NCBI RefSeq assembly: GCF_050624435.1
Contig: NC_134546.1
Location: 12,733,001 to 12,797,000, forward strand
From: Tenrec ecaudatus
Lineage: Eukaryota; Chordata; Mammalia; Afrosoricida; Tenrecidae
Reading direction: 5' to 3'
Length of the DNA: 64,000 nucleotides
Part shown: piece by piece, positions 46,433-58,140 of the stretch
Layout: each line of letters begins with the position of its first letter
Position numbering within the stretch: the first letter of the stretch is position 1
Notes under the pieces: generated by a model
What the model saw: only the letters and a program-made list of their open reading frames with translations
What the model was told of the DNA's origin: nothing
Database searches by the model: none
Made by a program: the position numbers and the translations under genes

Positions 46433-46435
46433 TCA
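46271..46435. repeat. Composite microsatellite with a tandem unit
   Basis: A unit of GAGTTCTAATCCATACTGAC, then (AC)n and (TA)n, occurs twice in tandem (46272-46314 and 46315-46364). TATATATA and about 12 TAGA units (46383-46431) follow. It lies inside the RTE C-terminal coding region. Confidence 0.9.
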
Positions 46436-46475
46436 GTAAATGCTCCAAGTTCTCTTAGAAGTCACAAGCAAAGTT

Positions 46476-47987
46476 TGGGGTTTTTCCCCCTTTTAAAAAT
46501 CATTTTATTGGGGCTCATACAACTCTTATCAGAATACATACATACATTGTGTCAAGAACATTTGTACATTTGTTGCCATCATCATTCCCAAAACATTTTC
46601 TTTCTACTTGAGCCCTTGGTATCAGCTCCTCATTTTTCCCGTCCCTCCCCCACTCTCATTCTCTCACAAACCCTTGACAATTTATAAATTATTATTATTT
46701 TTTCATGTCTTACACAGTTCTATGTCTCCCTTCACCCACTTTTCTGTTGTCCATCCCACAGGGAGGAGGATATATGTAGATCATGATGATTGGTTCTCCC
46801 TTTCTGCCCCCACCTTCCCCTTCCCCTCCTGGTATCATTATTCTCATTATTGGTGCAGAGGGGTTTATCTGTTCTGGATTCCCTGTTTCCATCTGTACCA
46901 ATGTACATTCTCTGGTCCAAGCTGGATTTGTAAAGTAGAATGGAATCAGGACAGGGTGGGGGGAGGAGGAATCATTAAAGAGCTAGAGGAAAGTTTTATG
47001 TTTCATCAGTGCTATACTACATCCTGACTTGCTCATCTCTTCCTTATGACTCTTCTATACGGGGATGTCCAGTTGTCTACAGATGGGCTTTGGGTCCCCA
47101 CTCTGCACTCCCCCTTATTCACAATGATATGATTTTTTGTTCTTTGATGCCTGATACCTGATCTTACCGACACCTCGTGATCACACAGGCTGCTGTGCTT
47201 CTTCCATGTGGGATTTGTTGCTTCTCAGCTAGATGGCCAGATGCTATATCTTTTGATAGCCGGGCACCATCAGCTTTCTTCACCACATTTGCTTATGCAC
47301 CTGCTTTGCCTTCATTAATCATGTTGGGAAGGTGAGCATAATGGAGTGCCAGTTTAATAGAAGAAAGTGTTCTTGTATTGAGGGAGTACTTGAAGAATAA
47401 AGGCCCAATGTCCATCTGCTACCTTAATACTAACCCTATAAATACATGCACATAGATCTATTTCCCCATCATAATATATGAGTATATTTACATATATGCA
47501 TGCCTGTATTTAGACCTCTATAAATGTCCTTTGCCTCCTAGTTCTTTCCTCTATTTCCTTTTACTGTCCTCATGTCTCATGATCATTGTCAGCCTTCATT
47601 TGGGTTTCAGTAATTCCTCTCGGTTACATTGCCCTTGATGAAGCCCTAGCAAGCCCCCTACATCCTCCTTGCCATTGATTTTGGATCACTTGGTGTCTCC
47701 TTGTCCCTGGGTTTGTTAACCCCCGCTTCTTTTCCCCCACCTCTCCCTCTCCCGTGTCCCCCGAGATCCATTGGTCCTGCTGTTTTCTCCTCCAGATTGT
47801 TTATCCCATCTATCTTATCTAGACAGACCTTCAGAGATAATAATGTGCACAAAAAAAACACAACAAGATAAAGCGAAACAAAGCAACAAAAGAAAACAAA
47901 ACCAATGACAAAAAAAGCCTGTAAATAGTTCAAGGTCTGTTTGTTGACCTTTAAGAGTGTTTTCTGGTAGAGTCTGATGGGGTGCCT
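46476..47987 (-). mobile_element. L1 3'-UTR insertion with target duplication (copy E)
   Basis: A 1512-bp, 5'-truncated L1 3' UTR in minus orientation: terminal end 'aaaatcattttattggggct' (about 46496), pyrimidine-rich block (46640-46660 and 46800-46830), 5' end 'gatggggtgcct' (47976-47987). Flanks are CAAGCAAAGTT (46465-46475) and CAAGTAAGGTT (47988-47998), an 11-bp target-site duplication with two mismatches. It interrupts an RTE reverse transcriptase. Frames on both strands inside it are non-coding by-products. Confidence 0.9.
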
Positions 47988-49554
47988 CAAGTAAGGTTGT
48001 TATCTGCATATCAAAAATGTGTTACTGAGATTTTATCTAATCCTGACACCACGTTCTTTTCATATAGTCTAGTTTTTCACATGATTTGTTTAGGATACAG
48101 ATTGAATAACATGGTGAAAGGATTCAACCTGACACACACCTTTCCTGACTTAAAATCCCCTGTTCTTTTCTGATGACTTCCTCTTGGTCTGTATAAAAGT
48201 TCCACATGGGCATCATCTTCTGGAATTCTTCATCTTCAAAATATTACCCATAGTTAGCTGTGGTTCCTGCCACCAAATGCCTTTGCATAGTCAGTAAAAC
48301 ACAACCATCTTTCTGGTGTTCTCTGCTTCCCGCCAAGGTCCGTCAACATGCTATCCTCTGCCCCACATTCCTGTCTGAATCCAGCTTGGGTTTCTGACAG
48401 CAACCTATCAATACCTATTTTTAGTATTTTCAGAAATGTTTTACACACACATGTATATTACAATTTCCACATTCCGTTGGGTGACCTTTCTTTGAAGTGG
48501 GCTCAAATGTGGACCTACTTCCATCAGTTGGTAAGGTACCTGTGACCTAATTCCTTGGCAAAGACAAATCATTGTGTCTAGTGCTGTTGTAGTTTGCGGA
48601 GACGTTTCCATTGGTGTTCTTTCAGTGCCTGCAGCCTTGTTTTTCAATAATACATTCAGTGAAACTTGGGCTCTTTTCTTCAATGTCATTGGCTCTTGAT
48701 CATGTGCTACCTCTTCAGACGACTGCATGTTAATTATTTCATGTTGGTATAGTGCTTCGCTGTATATCTTTCCTTTTCTTTTGATGCTTCCTGCATAATT
48801 CAATATTTTCCTCATAGACTTCTTCAATATTGGAACTCAAGACTTGATCCCCTGCCCACTCTAATTCATTCAGATGATGATGTGCTCAGTGTGTTCTTTC
48901 CTCTTGGCTTTCTAACTCTATGCCTTTGGCTGTTTCCTTGTAATTCTTTGCCTTTTTGAGTTACCCTCGCCAATCTTCTGCTCAGCTCCTTTACAGCATC
49001 ATTTCTTTCACTTACCCCAATTGCTTTGTATTCAAGAGCAGATTTCCAAGTGTCATTTGCCATCCCCCATGGTCTCTTCTTTCTTTGCTGTCTTTGTAAT
49101 GACCCTTTGCCTTCTTCATGTCTGAAGTTCTTGATGCCTTCCCACGACTCAAATAGTCTTCCACCATTACTGTTCAAAGTGTCAGACCTACTCCTGAGAG
49201 AGTCCCTAAATTCAGGTGGGCTATACTTACAGTCAAATTTTGGCTCTTGTTGACTTGTTTACATTTTCTCTAGCTTCACTCTGAACTTACAGATGCGCAT
49301 GATGGTCTGGTCATCAACCTCTGGCCTTGTTTTGGCTGATGATATTGTGCTTCTGTATTATCTCTTTCCACAAATGCAATCAGTTCGATTCCTTTGCATT
49401 CCACATGGAAAAGTCCATGTGTACACTTGACATTTATGTTATTGAAAACAGGTATTCACAAGGAAAAAGTCATTGATCTTGCAAAATTCTAGCATGTGAT
49501 CACCAGCCTCATTACGATCATCAAGCTATATTTTCTAATTACATTTTGGTTTTT

Positions 49555-50370
49555 TAAATTTTAAGTTTTATTGACATATAATTCATATACCATATAAGTC
49601 AATGATTTAAATATAGTAAAAAGAGTTGTGCTCTTTTTAGATTGTCACCACAACCAACTTCAGAACATTTTCTTCATTCTTGTACTCATTATTATTAGCT
49701 CCCCATTTTCCTCAAAATCCCCTGACATAACCCTATGAAACCATTAACTCAGTTACTGCCTCCATAGATTTACTTCGCTGGATTTCATATAAATAAAATC
49801 ATGCCAAAAAAAACAAACAAACCCAACAACAAAGAAAGCATTTAATCCAAAAGAAAGAAGAACATAAGAAAAACTAGAACAAATTTAAAATAGGACAAAA
49901 GGGAGAGAAAATGATAAAGTGTTCAATTTTAACCTAATTATATTTGCATTAATCTACTTTCTAATGCACTCTGACAGCAAAGCTTTTCACACCCCTGCTC
50001 AATGGTCAGAAGAAATTCACTGAAATGTAATACACCTGGGGACCCTGCAAATAGATGTGGGGCCTTCATTGTCATCCATATCCTCCTGCAAACCTGCTAC
50101 TGAGAATTTAAACTCTAATACAATTCCCTCCTTTTGTCTTGGATTCTATTACTTACAATCATTAGATCACAAAGGCTGACGTGGTTCTTCCATGTGGACC
50201 TAGCTAGTACCTCATTTAGATGGCTGCTTGTTTTAAGACAAACCTTTAAAACTAAGACACTATTCTTTCTGATAGCCAGGCACCATCGGATTTCATCACC
50301 ACACTGCTGTAGCTCCCATATAGTCAATGATCAATTCATGAGGGCACATATTGAGTAGGGTCATATCATA
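49555..50370 (-). mobile_element. Older L1 3'-UTR fragment
   Basis: 'ttttattgacatataattca', 'agaacattttcttcattctt' and 'tttcatataaataaaatcat' are reverse-complement landmarks of ancient L1 3' UTRs. Farther along, 'agatggctgcttgttttaag' and 'ctgatagccaggcaccatcg' match copies A, C and E at lower identity. It therefore looks like an older relative of the local L1. 50370-51100 holds nothing recognisable and is very AT-rich. Confidence 0.6.
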
Positions 50371-51109
50371 AGGACGAATTGTTCTTAGGACTAATTGGTC
50401 TTACAATTAAGTACAACCTCAAAATCCATTCATTTAATTATGGTGCATATATATCACTGGTCCACTGTAAACACATCCTCAACATTTCTTTGGGGAATAT
50501 TATAAACAATCCCAATGAGGCATATGATAATTAATTACATATTTTCTAATTACTGATCCTTCCTAATTATTCATTCTATTGCATATTTAATAACTTCAGA
50601 CAGAAGAAATCATTAAAATTTTTCAGTTTCTTCATCATTGACATTAAGGTTGGTACATAAATTTGAATATTCAATAAGAGTTGTATTAATGAATACTAAT
50701 TGCTTTATTTGTAGTTATATAGATATTATCCTATCATATATAAATAATTGCATTTCAAGACAGATCTTGAAATGTTCTTTCAGAGGATACCATTTCTCTT
50801 GAATTTTTCATTCCCAGCATAGTAAATTATACAATTACCCAACTCACAATGGCCAATACCTGTTCATGTCAGCTCACTAGATGCCTAGGGCATCTGTCTT
50901 GATGCATTTCATTTCTTTTTATTATAATTTTCCTGTATCCATACTTTGTATAGTCCATACTTTATTAGCTAATGTTTGCCGCTGTTTCTTCTTATGCTGA
51001 GTCGTGCCCTAGCAGTAAGTGAAAGTCCTGAACACTTGGCTCGTTCCACATTAAGTTGATTCTACCATGGGGAGGCAGCTCTTCCCAGGGCATATTTTGA
51101 GTGCTTTCT

Positions 51110-51380
51110 CACCCGAGTGACTCATCCTCTGGCATTATATCAAATAACCTCCCACTGCAATTCATAAGGATTCCAGGGGTTAATACTTGAGAAGCAGACC
51201 ACTGTCCCTTCTTCCTAGTCTGTTTTTAGTTTGGAAGCTCGGCAGAACTCTGTTCACCATGGGTGACCTTGCTACTGGCCAGCGTAGATTCTAGCATCAC
51301 ACCCACCAGCAAGCCCCCCACAATACGACAAACTAAAACATGAGTGGGGGTGCATGTAGAATACAAGGAGAAAACTTTTA
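51110..51380 (-). mobile_element. RTE 5'-like / composite SINE fragment
   Basis: 'cttcctagtctgtttttagt', 'ttggaagctcggcagaactc', 'accatgggtgaccttgctac' and 'cccccacaatacgacaaact' are the reverse complement of the RTE 5'/composite SINE body. Confidence 0.6.
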
Positions 51381-51429
51381 AATTACTCTTGTATTTCCAT
51401 GGTTGACAGGGAATATCAACATGATGAGA

Positions 51430-51640
51430 GCTGTTATTGTTGGAATCGAGATGATTCCAAGTCATCATGAGCTCGTGTGACAGAGAGGAGCTTCCTCAGA
51501 GGGTGTTCTTGGCTACAATTTTTCTAGAAGCACATCACCCAGTCTCTCTCCCTCCAAAGGAGGAGCTGGACGGGTTTGAACTGCCAACCTTTCCATTAAC
51601 AGTCACAGTCGTACCTTTAGGGTTGTTTTTTGTTTGTTTG
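51430..51640 (-). mobile_element. AfroSINE-type copy, minus strand
   Basis: 'tggaatcgagatgattccaa', 'gagctcgtgtgacagagagg' and 'tttgaactgccaacctttcc' are SINE landmarks in reverse order. Confidence 0.65.
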
Positions 51641-52154
51641 TTTGCTTGCTTTATGGTAGCAAGAGGGTTGCTGTTCCATTTGTCTTCTGGGGGAAGTGGG
51701 TCAGGAAGGAACTTTTCTTGCAATGAGTAGACTATTTGGACGGATATCCCTGGATTCATCTGTGAGACAATTCGCTGGGAGCAACTTAGTAAGTCTGAGG
51801 TTTCGAACGATGGTGTGAGCTTGATGGGGAGACCTCCAGAGTCATCCGTTTCTAATCAGTTGAGAAGTCCGTGAGTGAGGAAGATGTCACCCAGGAAACA
51901 ATGAAAGGGGAAGGGACTTTGGTTATCACATAATGAAGAAGTGCTAGAAAACCACCATCCCCTCTTGTCTCGGGAAAATCACCGAATGTTCAGTTTTGCT
52001 CTTCCTACCAACTTCCTACCCAGGTGTTTTGTGGGCCGTAGGACACGCCTGATAGGAGGAAAAGAAAGTCTACTGGTTTGATGGTTGTCGTGATTGGCTG
52101 CTGTTGGAGCTGCCGTGCGTGCCCAGTGACTTCACGCACAACTGCATCAGGCTC

Positions 52155-52395
52155 TTTTGATCCATAGGAATTTCACTGACTGATTTTTGGAAGTAGATTT
52201 CCAGGCCTTCTTCTTACTCCACCTTAGTCTGGAAGCTCAGCTAAAACCTGCTCGGTCACCCAGCTGCCCACAGGCCTCCGCTGACCGACAGGCCAGAGCT
52301 GTGTTTGAGGTGCGTTAGCCAGAAACAAAAGCTGCGTCTCCACCATGGACGATGAGAATTCTTCCACTGAACCATCCACCACTGCCCTCTTCATG
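52155..52395 (-). mobile_element. tRNA-Gly/RTE composite SINE
   Basis: Read on the minus strand, the head (52395 downward) shows GGCAGTGGTGGATGGTTCAG and TGGAAGAATTCTC, the tRNA-Gly A-box region. The body includes 'gtttctggctaacgcacctc', 'tcagcggaggcctgtgggca' and 'gcttccagactaaggtggag'. The end nearest 52155 is the 'aatcagtcagtgaaattcct' stretch. Confidence 0.7.
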
Positions 52396-52399
52396 TTGA

Positions 52400-53675
52400 T
52401 AGATGCATCATTTAATAAAGAGCAGTACCATTCGTTTCGAAATTTCTAAAAGTGTCAGGGAAACGCTCTGAAAATCTCCATATAACTCTATCAAAAAACA
52501 TTTTTCTATCGTTTGCCCGTGTTTTCTCAATAAGCCATATGTAACATAAATGACATGTTTTCTTTATTAAATTCTTTTGGGGTTTTGTTTGTTTTAGATG
52601 GGCTTAATTGCTATTATCCTGCCCCCCCCCCCTCACCGCCCCCGTGACCTCTGGGTCTTGCCATTTGCAGAGTGTGAGTAAAATGAACACACAGGATTAC
52701 ACTGGAAAGCCACGCATGTCATTAGACTAATTTTTCAGTCAGAAGGGAGAGCGGCACTTGCAAAACATCTAGGCGGGGTGTGTCTAGGTCCAAGACAACA
52801 CGGGAAAATGTTGGTGGGGAAGCAAAGGCGATTGAGCTCACAGAAGGAGGTTGGCTAACGTAGGTCAAGAGTTGACTGCTAGCAGGTCATATCTTTACTG
52901 TGTGCCTCCCTTCTTCCTCTACCCACCCCCTATCCCATCGCCCATTTCCCAACCAAACCCCTCTTTGGAAAACTCACATTAGTGGTCTGGCTTCTTGCCC
53001 AAATGAAAGGATAATCCCTGAGCTGAATGTTCTCTGCTCGCCATAAGTCTCCTCTCTCCTCTAACACAGACTCAGGAGCTCCAGCAGGGATTCAATAGTA
53101 AGAATCCAGTAGATGTAATAGCAGGATCTGAGGACAGTATAAGGATTTAGTGGGAGCCATATGGATAGGGGCCCCCCTTTTGGTCTCTGGGGTCCGCTGC
53201 CCCGACTTTGGCCATGCTGGTTTCACAGATGGGAAAATGCAGGTAAAGATTTCTTTTCAACCTTAACATCCTCTGGTTAAATCATATGCTTGCATTTCTC
53301 AGTCACTCTGTCCAGATAGATCTTCCTAAGGAGGTGTTCTATTCCTACGAAATCAAGATGCTTTCCTCAAAAAAGATTAGTTTGTTTAAAAAAAAAGAAG
53401 CGCTTACAATAAATTCTATTGCTTTGTTGACCAAGATGCTATTATTTTTTAAAGTCTAAGAGACTTCCAAATGCTGGCACCCATGAAGGACAACATATTT
53501 GTCTTCTAGAAACAAATTTTTGGGACATGTTTTCCCACAGAACCTACATGTGATAGGGCTTTAGACAGATACACACAAGTGTGCCTGATGAAATAAAAAC
53601 GTGAGTATAAGAATACCATTGTAATGGTCACTGGAAAAACCGGAAAACTCTAGAAATAATTGTACATTGACAGCC
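52400..53675. other. No gene or clear repeat seen
   Basis: Unique sequence with a run of ten C (52621-52630) and a short poly-A at about 53388. Confidence 0.4.
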
Positions 53676-53679
53676 TCTG

Positions 53680-53745
53680 AAACCTCACATAGGTTGCTAT
53701 GAGTTAGAATTGACTTGATGGCCATGTTTTTTTAAATCCAAAAAA
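53680..53745 (+). mobile_element. AfroSINE 3' fragment
   Basis: 'cctctgaaacctcacatagg', 'ttgctatgagttagaattga' and 'cttgatggccatg' are the SINE 3' end. 53746-54917 shows no gene or recognisable repeat. Confidence 0.7.
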
Positions 53746-54917
53746 GGGTGTGGTGTTTTGTTAGGTTGAGGCCTGCTTTGTTCTAAGGCAATTGTGGGGA
53801 TAAACTTACGCCTTGTGGCTTGGAAGAGGTTAATTATAGAACTCTGTCATTGCCAACCGAAAGGAGCATCATTTGTGTGTGTCTATACGTGTCTTGTGTG
53901 TGTGTGATTCTCTACTGACATGGCTTTTGCTTTATATGTGTGTTATTTCCTCTCCCACTGGGCACTTACTCAGATTTTATGGGAGGTCTTTTTTCTTTTG
54001 AAATGTCTTTGACAAGTATCTGGTGCATTTTGTCAATTAAGCATCACACGTCTGTTGTAGTCAACTAGCAAGGGCATTGCTTTTCCAAAGAACCTTGACA
54101 GACATTTCTTTCCTTTCCCATCTTGTCAGCATCTCTTTGTCTACTTCCTTTCTCTATTTTCTTTTCTTTTGTTTTCCATGTGTATCAAAACTGAAATCTG
54201 CCAGAAGTTTTCAGCCATCAGGTTGATGGAGGAATAATTCAGATAGAGTAAAAGTCAATCTTTCTGGATATGCAGATTGTGGCCTTTTGAGCAACATAGA
54301 TAGCCTCGTAACAATCAAGAAACAGAATATTTAAATTACTCCAAACATTATCTCATGACTTTGTAGTCAATCTCCTCTCTCCGTTCTCAATTCCTGACAT
54401 CCCTGCTCTGTTGAAATCTTCATATCTTCACCTTTTTCACAATGACCTGTGCATGAATCATACCTTTGAATCTGACTTTTCTTTCCCTTGGCATAATAAT
54501 GCTTTGAAGATCCACTGGTCCTGTTCTGTTTTTCTATAGTTGGGTCTTTTTCATTGATGGGTACCATTCTAGGGTCTGGACACTTCTCCATTTATTTAAC
54601 CACTGATGGAAATGAGGGCTGTTCTCAGTTTTGTTTTGTTTACGAATAAATAAGATGTGAACATTTGCATTCAGATCTTTGTGTGCATATGCATAGCTTT
54701 TTAAAACATTTAATGAGTTTCATTGTGAGTCCAGAGGAAAACAGATTTGGAAGAGAAGAATCTGAAAAGGCGAAACTTGGAGAGTGAGAAGAAAGATTGT
54801 GTGCATGCTGATGAAAAAGGGAATGCATGTTGAAGAATGGGAGGATATGTCTGTGTTTAGAGTCTTGATCATTAGGAAGAGAATGAGCAGTATTGGTGGG
54901 AATGGTTGCCGTGATAT

Positions 54918-55462
54918 CTGGTGTTTGTGTTAGTCTGGGCAGACTAGAGAAACACATCCAAGGAGACTCCCACATGTATCAGAAAGAGCTTTATGTACAA
55001 GAGCAATTGAATATTGAGAAAACATCCCAGCCCAGTCCAGATGAAATCCATAAGTCCCATATTAGGACATATGTCCAATACCAATCTATAAAGTTCTCTT
55101 CAGACTCAAGAAATACAGGCAGTGACACTGAATACAGGAAGATCACAGGCCAGTGGGTGGGAAGTCTTGTGGATCCAGTGCCCTTGTGAGCATCTCAGCT
55201 CTGGCAGAGGTCTCCATGTGGCTGCTCCAGCTCAGGACACTAGCATAGTTCCAAGTGTTGGGTCAGTAGAGTATCTCTCAGGGAGTGAGTCAAGAGAGAG
55301 TGTCTCCCACCTCCAAGGAGGAAATATAGGAATTTCCAGAATCCTCAAGGGAAGGCCAAGTCCACACCGAGGCCTCATTGGCTATCCAATGATTGACGGG
55401 CTAGACTCCATCCCTTCACTCCTAATCCTCTCAGATTGACAACAGATTATTTAACTGTCACA
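54918..55462 (+). mobile_element. LTR-like interspersed repeat, longest copy
   Basis: Starts near 'tgtgttagtctgggcagact' and ends near 'tatttaactgtcaca'. Inside are 'gagaaaacatcccagcccag', 'ctctggcagaggtctccatg' and 'gggctagactccatcccttc'. It lacks a long frame and starts TG and ends CA like an LTR, but I could not confirm a target duplication. Other copies: 6903, 31785 and 37045 (minus). 55463-55780 holds nothing recognisable. Confidence 0.6.
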
Positions 55463-55785
55463 TTGAGAATACAATTTGAAGTGTATTTTCACCTTCCACC
55501 ACTGTGCTTGGTCCAGAAAGGGTGCTTTGATACACAAATGTTTGCTCAACCCACAATAAGATAAAAATGAAGTCAGTGAGCATTGGGACAGGAAGTTGTT
55601 TCATTTGAAAGGACACCGTGGTAAGTTCTGATTGCACAAGTATTCTGATATTTAAGGTTTCTGGTTTGGAATTTCCTAGTTTTCAAAGAATACTATAAAA
55701 TAAGTTTTCCACCAACATAACACCAAAGAAAAAATATTTTGGGAGTGGTGGGGGTGAGGGTGGGGCACGGTTAAATAACAAACAG

Positions 55786-55990
55786 GAGCCGTGGCGGCAT
55801 AGTGATTATGTATTGGGCTGCGATCCTCGAGGAAGTAATAGGCGTAACCAAGTCCTAGAAAAGGCATCTCAAGAGAAAGATGAGACTTTCTACCCTGTAA
55901 GGAATTACGTTCTTAGAAATGTCCACAGGGACATTTCTACCTTGTTCTAGAGTTTCTATGAGTCGGCATTGACTTGATGAGAGTGAGGGA
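55786..55990 (+). mobile_element. AfroSINE with atypical central segment
   Basis: Head 'caggagccgtggcggcatag' and 'gtattgggctgcgatcctcg', and 3' end 'ctatgagtcggcattgactt', are normal. The box-B region is replaced by 'ggaagtaataggcgtaacca' and 'agtcctagaaaagg'. The same segment occurs, inverted, in the SINE at 56092-56265. Confidence 0.75.
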
Positions 55991-56021
55991 AAGATATAGT
56001 ATGAAGGTGAATATATCTATA

Positions 56022-56042
56022 TCTATATAGATATATAGATAT
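56022..56042. repeat. Short (TATAGA) imperfect palindrome
   Basis: 'atatctatatctatatagat' and flanks form an AT-rich, self-complementary stretch between the two inverted SINEs. Confidence 0.6.
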
Positions 56043-56091
56043 TTTTTGCTAAGGCTATTGCACCACCGTAGCTTCATTTTAAAATCCCATA

Positions 56092-56265
56092 CCTTCCGTC
56101 TCATTGCCATTGAGTCGTTTCCGATTCTTAGTGACGCTGAATGACTTGGTAGAACTGCCCCTGTGGGTTCTCGAGACTGTAACTCTTTCTGGAAATAGAA
56201 ATCCTCTTCTGTCTCCCAAGACCCCTTCTCTAGGACTTGGTTATGCCCATTACTTCCGCTTAGTT
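56092..56265 (-). mobile_element. AfroSINE with atypical segment, inverted
   Basis: 'tgccattgagtcgtttccga', 'tagaactgcccctgtgggtt' and 'gagactgtaactctttctgg' are SINE 3' landmarks on the minus strand. They are followed by 'ctaggacttggttatgccca' and 'ttacttcc' instead of the usual box-B region. Confidence 0.75.
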
Positions 56266-56367
56266 TTTCCCCAGTTCATCACTTCATTAATTCATTCACT
56301 CAACAGTCAAAGTCCATCCAATATTCATGATAGTTGTGGCATCTCATTTCTAAAGCAGTTTAACCTG

Positions 56368-56515
56368 ATGGGTTGAGTCGATTCCAACTGATTCCAACCT
56401 TCTAGGACAGAGTCGAACGCCTGCTTTGGGGGGCTGAGACTATCGATCTTTTTAGCAGTAAATCGCCTCGTCTTTCTCCCACAGAAGAGCGCATACATTT
56501 GAACTGCTCACCTTG
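56368..56515 (-). mobile_element. AfroSINE copy, minus strand
   Basis: 'gggttgagtcgattccaact', 'tcgtctttctcccacagaag' and 'tttgaactgctcaccttgaa' are SINE landmarks in reverse order. 56516-57200 shows frames at 56513-56798 and 56849-57119 without known motifs; not called. Confidence 0.7.
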
Positions 56516-57202
56516 AAGTTTTCACCAAACACATTGGCCCTGGATGCCACGGGGCTCCTGAATCACAGCGTTGGCGGTCAAATGTGTGTTCAGTACATTC
56601 TCTTTCACCGAATGTGGTTTTGTTTTTCCCAAAGAGAAATCACTTTTGTCACTTCCTCCTCCTCCTTCTCCTCCTCTCGGCTGTGGCGCCCCTCAGCCAT
56701 CATCCCCTCTCCATCTGACTTCGAAATCACTTCCGACCAACCATCCTGCTCTCTTGCTTGCTCCTTTAAATTCATTCTCTACCTGGAAACTTGAGTAATT
56801 TTTAAAATGCACATTAGGTCACAGCTGCCTGCCTCATAAAAGCCTTCAGTGACTTCCCATTATGGAGAACAAGTTAAACCCCTTACCTGGCCCCACAAAG
56901 TCCTACTGGTATGGCCATTGCCTACCTACTCTCCTTCATTTCACCGCCATCTCTTCAGCTCTTCTCCAACTTTCTGGACCCAACCAGGTCCTTCAAAAGT
57001 GCCAGGCGATTCTGCCCACAGGCCTTTACATAGCTTGGGCTGAGCTGTTTATCCAGCATTCCCAGATGTATCGTTCAGGTCTTAGTTTAAAAGAGACTAG
57101 GGGGAAAGTTTTTGCCTGACGTCAGCGATGCCGTTCATTTTCTCACAATACTATCAGATTACTTGATGTATTTATTGGATTGCTAATCTCCTACTATGCA
57201 TC

Positions 57203-57402
57203 CTAAGAATCCTGGTGGTGTAGTGGTTGTGTATTGGACGGCTAACTGCAAAGTGAGCGGGTTGAAACCACCAGCAGCTCCTCGACCGACTCTTTCTGTT
57301 CTAGTAAAGAGGTACAGTCTCAGAAACCCACAGGGGCAGTTCTACCGAGCCGTATAGAATCAACATCAACTCGATGGCAGTGAGCTTGACTTGGTTTGGT
57401 CT
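57203..57402 (+). mobile_element. AfroSINE, full length
   Basis: 'aatcctggtggtgtagtggt', 'ggacggctaactgcaaagtg', 'agtctcagaaacccacaggg', 'gcagttctaccgagccgtat' and 'actcgatggcagtgagcttg' give the complete consensus order. One of the least diverged copies here. Confidence 0.85.
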
Positions 57403-57758
57403 ATCTTTCCTGTGGGAAAGGAGTTCTATGAAGACAGCAATTATATTCCAGCTGGCTTAATACTTCCTCTGTTGCTCAACCCTCAGGTGCAGTACCTGGA
57501 ACCTGATGGATGCTCTATGAATATTCATGAATGAATGTTACAAATGGTTTTATTTATAAAACCTTAGAGTAGATTTCAAATTTGAAGGGGAGATTTTTCT
57601 AGACATTGAATTTACAATTCAAAAAGCAGATTTTTGAGGTTTTTGAAATATGTATTACCCTCTACCGATAGTAATTTACAGAAATATGGATATTAATGAA
57701 CGTTGATTTATCATTTACTATTTTTCTTATTCAGAGAGATGAGTGGAGATCTCATCTT

Positions 57759-58140
57759 TTTTTTCTTCTTTTTAAAAACATTTTATTAGGGGCTCATACA
57801 ACTCTTATCACAATCCATACATATCCATACATCAATTGTATAAAGCACATCTGTATATTCGTTGCCCTAATCATTTTCTTCTTTTTTTCTCTCTTTTCTT
57901 TTTTTACATTTTATTAGAGGCTCATACAACTCTTATCACAATCCATACATATACATACATCAATTGTATAAAGCACATCCATACATTCCCTGCCCAAATC
58001 ATTCTCAAAGCATTTGCTCTCCACTTAAGCCCTTTGCATGAGGTCCTCTTCCCCCCCTCCCTCCCTGCTCCCCCCTCCCTCATGTGCCCTTGGTAATTTA
58101 TACATTGTTATTTTGTCATATCTTGCCCTATCCGGAGTGT
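57759..58140 (-). mobile_element. Double L1 3' end in one target duplication (copy F)
   Basis: Two L1 3' termini lie head-to-tail in minus orientation: a short one (57776-57880) and a longer one (57905-58140). Each begins with a T-rich tail and 'ggctcatacaactcttatca'. Only one perfect 12-bp duplication, AGATCTCATCTT, flanks the pair (57747-57758 and 58141-58152). Confidence 0.9.

Larger units (their letters stand above)
45610..49470 (-). mobile_element. RTE-clade LINE, minus strand, split by L1
   Basis: In minus orientation from 3' (45610) to 5' (about 49470). 45610-46475 covers the C-terminal region: frame 45882-46448 contains LTQAMVFSITSYAFGSW, an RTE motif. 47999-49470 covers the RT and endonuclease linker: frames 48441-48827 and 48866-49177 with KKSMRKILNYAGSIKRKGK. 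The two parts join in the RT palm, where 'gatatgcagataacaacc' is the decayed YADD box. A 1512-bp L1 3'-UTR copy lies between. A composite microsatellite has grown at 46283-46435. Inactive. Confidence 0.85.

Noticed and set aside
54918-55462. Intact endogenous retrovirus
   Set aside because: Only a single 0.5-kb LTR-like unit is present; no internal coding region or paired LTR was seen.
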